Below are positions 36,201 through 45,200 of a stretch of DNA of 64,000 nucleotides, in pieces. The stretch lies in contig CM063113.1 in NCBI GenBank assembly GCA_031841125.1, forward strand, positions 26,991,312 through 27,055,311, given 5' to 3'. Every line of letters starts with the position of its first letter. The first letter of the stretch is position 1. The notes beneath the pieces were generated by a model. That model was not told the DNA's origin and made no database searches. It worked only from the letters and a program-made list of their open reading frames with translations. The stretch is from Acanthococcus lagerstroemiae. Lineage: Eukaryota; Arthropoda; Insecta; Hemiptera; Eriococcidae. Both the position numbers and the translations under genes were made by a program.

Positions 36201-39200
36201 ACTCCGATGCTTTCTGATGAATTTCATCAAAAATCTTCCGGAAAAATGTTCGATATCCGAAGAATTTCAGCGTAAATTTTCAGAAAAAATCGGATGATTT
36301 TTAATTTTAAGCAGTTTCATTGCAAATTTTCTGGAAAAATGTTCAATAATTTCGGAAATCTTTGGAAAAAATCTCTATTGTTTTCAAAAAATTTCATAAA
36401 AATTCTTCGAGAAAATTTCCTGATAATTTTTGAAAAGTTTTATGGAAAACACTCGGGGAATAACACCAAGATTTCTGACGAATTGTATCGAAAATCTTCA
36501 GAAAAAACCTTCGATAATTTCCAAGGAATTTCATGAAAAATATTCGGGATGATTCCTTTAATTTTCAAAGGTTATTTCCGACGAACTTTATCGAAAATAT
36601 TAAGGATAAATTTCCGATCATTTTTAATGAATTTTATGGACATCATTGGAAAACATTATCCGTTGATTTAAAGAAACATTTGTGGGAAATTTTAGGAAAA
36701 CTCTACAATTATTCCAAAGGATTTAATCGGAAATCATTGAGAAGTAAGGGAGAGTGGGGAGGATTCGGACAGTTTTTGCATTTTGACGTTTTACGTGGAA
36801 ATTATGAAATTTTGTGGCAATTGCACCCCACCATCGTGAATTTTGGACTTTTCTACATCTAAAATGATTTTTGTTTCCTATTTTTATCTTCATTATCACT
36901 TTTATGCGCTAAAAGCTGAAAATATGCGCAATAAATATGCGCTAAAAATGTCAAAATATGCAAAAATATGTGCTATAAACCCGCACCCTCATGTGGATCG
37001 AAATGTAGGGGTTTCGAAGCACTACAATAAGAGCCATTCGTTTTAACGTTTATTTCATTAAATCATCAAAAACACAAAGAATTATTTCACTTCCAAATAA
37101 TCGCAATTGCAGTTTGCAGCTTCGCAGTTTAAAGCCTTGAATAAGCTTTTATGTAGGGAAAAAAAGACCTTAAACGTGACTACCGATAGGTTATTTTTTT
37201 CTTATCTCTAATTTTCTAGTCTTCAGCCGACCTTCTTCCAGCAGCTTACAGCAAAGAGCAAACACCCTGTTACTTGTTTAGCGTCCATTTCTGAGTGTGA
37301 GTGAACTTGGTAATATTCCGTGTGTAGGGTGTGCCAATTCACTTTTTCTTTTTCTGTCAGAGCGCTTTCGGCTGTTATGCCATCATCAGTGGAGTACCCT
37401 AAATGAGACTTCTCTCTTGTGGTCCTGTAGTTGTAGTCTAGAGTAGTACCGTATGGTAAACCTGTTTGGTCTTGTGGTCCTATTGCTTGCCTGTAATTCT
37501 GTTAAATCGTAAAAATTGTGGAAATTTTGTCAGTAGAAGTGATTTTTGGCCAGTTTTTGGGAAAATATGCCCTAAAAAACTCGAATATGAGGTATTCGGC
37601 TATTTTTCAGCGAAAATATGCATTTTTATGCATTTATGGCCTAAATATGTAAAAATATGCGCTATAAACTTTTACATACGGATTTAGAATTTCATGATTC
37701 GCAAAAACAATGTGGATATGTGCTATCTAGTATTACGAGAACTAATATGCATTTACATAAAAATCCTAGCCTTAATTATCACCATGATAATGAATTTTCA
37801 AAAACTTGTTTTTTTTGTCCGAAATCTGACAGGGGGGGTGACCATTGACACGACATAAGATCTCATAAAAATTGAAGAAACGAAAATGAAACTTCGTAAA
37901 CAAGATATAATCCATTCAAACGATTAATTACCAACAAAATATCATTTAATATCGATTTGTCGCTGAGTCTTTTTTTCATCATTAACCTTGTCAAGTTTTT
38001 CAATAATATCAGAAAAAGGCACAAACGTGGTATCCGCTATGTCCGAGAAATAAAAGTGATTAGGCACCTACGAAAAAGAAACACCAGCACTTCTTATCAC
38101 ATCGAGATCACAGAAAAATCAGTGATAACACCATTTGTCCGAATTCTCCCAACCTATCATTTTCATAAACTTTTTTTTTACATGAAGCGACACTCAGCCG
38201 AAACGACAAAAATTGCTTACCTACTTATTTTCGAATACCCAACCTACCTAACAAAAATCGATTGAAATTGATATCTCTTCAGAAAGCCAAAAATATTTCA
38301 TTTTTAAAAATTGGTGGCTGAGCAAAGAAAGTAAAAAAGTACATTTTTTGTTATAAATCCGCGAAAATGATGAAAGTCTGAATTTTTCTTTTTTGCATAA
38401 ATGAATAGATATCAATATAACGAAGTTTTCTTTTGGAAATTGGCGATTTTTGAAAATATTAAGGCCCCATATGGGGGTCGTCCGAATCCTCTCCGTGTCC
38501 GATTGCTCCCCGCTCTCCCCTACCTTCGATGATTCTTGAAGGTTTTCTTCAGAAAGAACTTCTTGGAAAATATTGGCAATTTTTTCTAAACGTTTTCGAT
38601 GAGATTTGTTAGAAATTGTCGTAGTTGTTTGCAATTTCTTGAAAATTTTCTCAAAGATTTTCGAAGAAATTCTTTGGAAAACACTGGACTTTTTTCTGAA
38701 TATTTCCGATGAAATTCTCCAGAAACCATCACATTTTTTCTCCAAGATTTCTGATTAATTCCTTAGAAATCATTGGAGATTTCCCCCGAACATTTTTGAT
38801 GAAAATCTCTGAAAAGCATCAACAACTTTTCTAAGGATATCTTTCCAAAATCATCAAAGATAGGTACTTCTCGATGATTCTTGATAAAATTGTTTGGAAT
38901 TATTGGAGATTTTTCCTAAAATTTTTGACAAAATTCGCCTGAAATAATTGGAGATATTTCTCAATGCGATATTCGATGAAATTCTTCGAAAATTATCGCA
39001 AATTTTTCCTGAATAGGAGATTTTTTTTCAAGATTTTCGATGAAATTCTTCGGAGACCTAGAAAATTTTTTCTGAAGATTCTTGATAAAATTCTTCAAAA
39101 GCGATCGGAGATTTCCCTGAATATTTCCCAAGAAATTCTTGTTGAAGAGACCGCTTGCCTGGCGAAACAGCGTGCACCTGGTTTTGCGAAAAACTAGTTT

Positions 39201-42200
39201 TCCTATGGCGGAAGGAAAACCGAGTAGCCCTGTGCAACTCTGTGCCAGACCTACTACTTTGCCTATTTGGCAATCTCTCGCCAGAATTCCTTTGGTTGAG
39301 ACTTTATTCTGTCCTCCAAAGCATTCTTATATGTATTCCTTGCTTTTGTTATTAAAACCTTGATTTCTGTTCTTATATGCCTGAACTTTTGCTTTAACTC
39401 TTCATTAGAAGTTTTCTTTTTAATCTGTTTATGTGGAAAAGATTTCTTTTTCAATTTTTTAATAATTTCATGTGTGAACCGAGTAGGATATTTTTTCCGT
39501 CCAGTATTCTTTTTTAATGGCACTTGCTTAAGATGTCAATTACTGAATTTTGGAAATAATCAGCAGCTTGGTTACTATCTGTAAGCGTGTACTTTATCCC
39601 AATTTCTCAGTTTAAATAGATTATCATGTCCAGAAAATTTGCTTTTTGAAACCAGACCTCCGAGGGTTTGTAGCTGCAGTTGTATCATTTTTTGAGGTAT
39701 GAGGGAATGGGGACACCTCACTCACAAATATTCTTCAGAGTTGGCAAGTTTAGCAAAACTGACCTTCAGTTCGCAAAATTTCAAGTCTTGACGCTCTGTT
39801 TTTCCCTTTTTCTTTTTTCCTTCTTCTTTTTTGTTTGTCAGTTTCAAAAAGTTTTGTAAAGGAAATTTAAATCTTGACCTGGCACAATTTAAATTTTCAG
39901 TTGACATAATGCAAGTTCCTCTCCTCTTCTCTTGAACGACGAAGTCGCTTTGATACGTTCTTGCCGGTGGAGCTTCCGCGTTCCGCTAAACGTTTCCTGC
40001 AAATGAGTTGTTTTTTTTTTCAATATTTTGAAAAATATCGACTAGAGCTGGAGATTCTTCAAACAAAAATTGAAGCTTATACTAAGTTCTGTTCGTACAA
40101 AAAAGTGGCTTACAGTTTTTTCGTAACCACCCTCAAATGCCAAAAACCGGATGTTGAAAATGATCTCGTACTTTGCCACACATCAGACCTCATGGAATAA
40201 AAAGCAGACACGTCTAGGAAATTCATGTGTGACTCCCAGCGATCAATCAAAGGAGGGCAACAAGAAAGCGCTGTCCACTGGGAGATTGATACTTGGCAAA
40301 AATAGAAAAGTGGGAACTTTCTCCGTCTTACTTGTCAATCCAAAATGATTACAGTTGGAAAACATGAAATTTCATGGCTGGCGGAATTCAACCCTCTACT
40401 ATAGCAAGTTCGAGTATTTCCAGGTCTCTTAGGGTACGAACATTAAACGTACCTATGGTCAAGAGGTTTGATCGTATTCGCTCTTGCTGACCGGGCTTAC
40501 CTAGGCGAGATCTGTAAGTTCAGCGGTTCAGTGGCGTGTAGAGCCGAGCGGGGGACCAACACGAATGAAGCAAATATCGGTCCATTGGGTGTTGGACTCC
40601 TTAGCGGGAGGGGGGAGATATGGAGCCCCTTACTTTTCACCTGTACTCTTCGTTCAAAAAAATCCAATTTTGCTAGTGACAGGTTATCGGCGTCGTTGTG
40701 TCGGCCTTGTTCGCGGATTCGATTCGCACGGAAGACCTAAACCCACGTATCGGCCCAGCTGGTTTTAATTAAGCACTCGACACGACCTTTCCATCCCCAC
40801 CGGGTCGATTGTTTCGGGGTGTGTGGCGGGACGCGGCACGGCGAATACGTCTGGCGGCGTCGACATATCGAAATTGCGACACATAACGAAAGATGATTGC
40901 CGACCGATGGTCGCTTCTCTAAATTAAAAAGTCGGACCTAGTGGTACCAATATGTGATGAACATGAAATGTACGCACATACGGGTTCTCCTTCACACCTC
41001 CGGAGGCTGGGTACCACCGGATTCGACCATTAATCATCGTTTCGAGCTCGTGTAGGGATGAGAGAATGCGGAGTCTTCTCGCCCTCCGGCCTGCGGCCGC
41101 CGGACTCATTTTAAATGCCGTCGCCGGTCGCGTTGACCAGAAGGTGCAGTCATCTTTCACGCGCATCCGTTTTCTGCTTTTCGTGTTGTGCACCCAGCGC
41201 GACGTTTTCAATTAACAGAGCGGCTTCCGCCGTGTGTTTTCGGTGTTTCAGGAAGGAACGTCCTCCGAGTGCACGCCGGACTCGGACATGTCGATCGATG
41301 ACTTACACAAGAAAGGCAAGGAAGCGTTGCAGTCGCCTCTGTACCAAGAAAGTGAGTACGACATGTGTGCGCCGCTTCGAGGTTTACACGTATACTTGAG
41401 TTATGGCCGCCAGGGCTCCACTTTATACCATAAGTCACTTAGTCACTGGTGGCTCGTTTTGACGTCCACTAATGAGTACACGGGCGAGCGTAATGGCGCT
41501 CGTATTTCACGCCGTAAAACGATGAGGAGCCGAGCGAAATCGAACCTGGCTAAGCCTGCTGTGTATTTGACGACGGTCGTATATATATATATCTTCGAGT
41601 CGATCTCGAGAGGCCGCGGTGCCGGCCCCAACCGGTCGTCATTCGTGTGCCGAGTAATATCTGACGACTGCCTGCCGATAATTTGGATATCGAAACAAGT
41701 CAGTGCATCCTTATCTCCTGATTTCAGAGTTGAAAACGCTGAGCGTGTCCCAGCTAAACGAGTTGTACCTGGAGCTGGAGCTGCTGATCAAGGACTACTC
41801 GGAGACGCTGATCTCGGAGCTGGCGTTGCGCGACGAACTGGAATTCGAAAAAGAACTGAAAAACTCATTCATATCATTGCTGCTGGGCGTGCAGAACCGA
41901 CGTAGACAGTACCACGTGGAGAAGAAGAAGGGCATTAGAAACGGCATGAAGACGAATGTCGCCGAACCGAAGGTAGGCCTGATGTTGGAGATAGTTGAGG
42001 AAGGGTGTGATTTAAGATAGAGCCTTCCTTATGGTTTCTGAAGTGATTGTCGGATCGAGACCGGACTGTCGAGTTACATGATTTGGTGTACTTCCCGAGA
42101 TGCAGCAATTTCCTTCGATTTTGAAGAGAAAGGTGGCAGGAGGGAGTCCCCAAACATTGCGATGTAGCTACGTTTCAGTGCTTGCTAATAGAAAGCTTGT

Positions 42201-45200
42201 GCAGGGTGTCTACCGGTGCTGAAAAGTCCTTGAAGTCCTGAATTTTGAAAGTAGGTCCTAACAGTCCTAAAAAGTGCGGAAATTTAAAAAAAAAATTGAA
42301 AAGTCCTTCATTTTTGTTAATACTTTTTTTTAAAACCGCACCCCTCAATAATCAACATTTCGTTGTTTAAGATTAAAATTTTCAATAATAATAATTACGT
42401 ATATTCACCAGGAGGAAAGTGGGGGAGCAGGAAGGAGGGAGGGGCAAAGGGGATAAAACAGTTGGAAAAAGAAAAGACTTCCACACTTGGGGAAAAAATG
42501 GAAAATATGCCGGTTTTAAAATTGAATTATATTTGAATAAATTCTTACAAAAATTTATTTACATTAAAAGTTTCGCTAAAAAACATAATATCAAATAAAT
42601 TATTAAATTGTAATGAAATATTATTCAATTAAATTTTTATTTTTATTTTTTCATTAAATCTTATAAATTTAATTCCTTATTATTTTTCAATTTCTTACAG
42701 TCCTGCAAAGGGTCCTGAAAAAGTACTTCACCCTGTTGTGTCAAGCTGTATACTAAACTGTAAAATTTGTTAACAAGAGGGGAGGGCGGTACAATGACTC
42801 TTACAATAATTTGAAATTTTAACCGTTGGTAAATTGAGCAACCACATTTGGGAAACCCGAAGATGTTGCAGGTTTTTTCTTTTTATTTAATTACGTTTTT
42901 TGCTCGATGATCTTGGAATTTTAGGTTTCAGTTTGAAACATTTCTCTGTGATTTAAAACCGCACTGGAGTGGATGAATTTAACAACTTTCATTTTGCTCG
43001 CGGGTGAATTAAGCATCTGCATTTGGCTAAATTGAAAACAGTGCAAGTTTTCTTTATTGCTTGATGATTTTTACATCTTAATTTTTAGTTGAACACCCCT
43101 CCCATCTTTTCCACGTAATTCGAAATATTTTGAGAGCTGTTGAATGTAGCAGCTGCAGTTGTAAAAGTAATGCCGCCATACTTTTAATTATTATTTTAAT
43201 TATTCATTTTCTTCTTGCGTTGGATGATTTTGAAAATTTAGGTTTTAGTAATATTGTTTGACCAGATTGGCCGAACAATATATGAAGGGTGGAGAATCAA
43301 AACTCACTTTTGCCATTTTACTTCAATGGCGTAAATAGGCAACTTACTGTACACGGGTGCAGAAATATCTTTGCTGCGCCTGTGATTGTGCGATGTGTAT
43401 AACATACTCCACGTTCACAGGCGCAGAAAAGATATTCCTGCACCCGTGTATAGTATTCTGCCTATTTGCGCCCTTGAAGTTAAATGGCATATGTGAGTTT
43501 TGATTCTTTACCCTTCATTATATGGTCGAATACTTATATTGGCTGAATCATTTTACTATTTAAACAGTATCATTGGCTGATTGATATTATTAGACAAACA
43601 ATAGTATTACTTGACCAACTTTATTGGCCGAGCCACTTTCTTAGCTCCGACTATTTTTATTGGCCAGATAATTTAACTACCGGGCATAATTTTTGGTTGA
43701 TTAATTTTATTGATTGAACAGTTTTATTGGCCAAACAATATGATGGGTCGACTAATTTTATTGGCCAAACAATGTTACTGACCAACGTTATTTAATGCCC
43801 AAACAATTTTATTGGCCAGACCATCTTATTAGGCAAACAGTATTATTAGTTGAGGAGTTTTCATGCAAAACGCAATAAACACCATCTGGGTCCCTTCTGA
43901 GTTAAAAGTTGATTCTTATGAGATTTTTAACGAGGATTCGAGTGCACTAGTTAGTTTGCACGAAAAACCACTTTCGCAGCCTGTATGCTCTCGAAAATCA
44001 GTTTTGTTGCAAAACGCTGTAAAAATATTAAAGTGAATGTCAAAACGCAAGCAATCCATGCATTTCCACAGACTGTCAGTAGAAAAATAGATTGAATACA
44101 TCGTGAAGATATCTAGGGACCAAGCCGTATGCCTACCGTGAGAGAGGAGGTCATGAGCTATCATTTCAGTGCGCCACCTATAATAAGGCACTTGGAAACG
44201 CCCGCGAGTGCACCCGAGTATGGACGGTAGCCATATTCAGTCTCCGTGTCCGATGATTCGGAATTTACTACGTGGCACTTGCCGGTTGCCGCTATCGGTA
44301 CTAGTGGTACTAGATTCATTACGGTCTTTCTACGACTAAAAATGGCGTATGGCTATGCCTGGGTCTTCTAGGTGCCCTACCTGTTTGTTTTTTTTTAATT
44401 GCCCAAAACGCAATTATTCCACAGTGACGTATGTTCCTCCCCCCATAATACCTCCACAGAAGATTTCAGCAAGGAACTTTCATTGGATTCGTGATCTGCT
44501 AGTCTTTACCTTCCCAATGAGATGTTAACCATAATGATAGAGCAAATTTTTGCTGTGAAACAGATTTTTGCATTTTTTGGAACTTCTAGTCCGTAGTACT
44601 TACTGCGTTTTGCATAAAAACTCCTCACTGACCAACTTTATTGGCCGAGCAATTTTATCAGCTCTGACTGTTTTTATTGTCCAACCAATTTTATTAGTCG
44701 ACCAGTTTTATTTGCCAAATAATTTAACTGGCCAGACACAATTTTTGGTTGGTTAATTTTATTGATTTAACAGTTTTATTGGCCGAACAATTTTATTGGC
44801 CAGACACATTATAGGTCATCTAATTTTATTGCCCAAACAATATAATTGGTCGACTAGTTTTATCGGCCAAATAGTATTATTGGTCGAATATTTTTACTGG
44901 CTGAACAGTTTTTTGGTTTGAATAATTTTATTTGCCAAACAATTTCATTGGCTAAACAATATTATTAGTCAACTAGTTTTATTGGCTGAACAATTCCATT
45001 TATCTAAGCAATGTTCTCGGTCAAATATTTTTATTTGCTGACTAATTTTATTTGCTGAACAACATAATTGGTCAACTATTTTTATTGGCCACACAATATT
45101 ATTGATCAACCAATTTTATTGGACAAATAATTTTGCTGGCTGAATAATTTTATTGACTGAACGTTTTTATTAGCTAAACAATTATTGTATTGTTCAAACA

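Noticed and set aside
39961..40200. 79-codon plus-strand frame with charged helix-like sequence
   Set aside because: No known domain, no splice signals, and it sits among LINE fragments; support is too weak.
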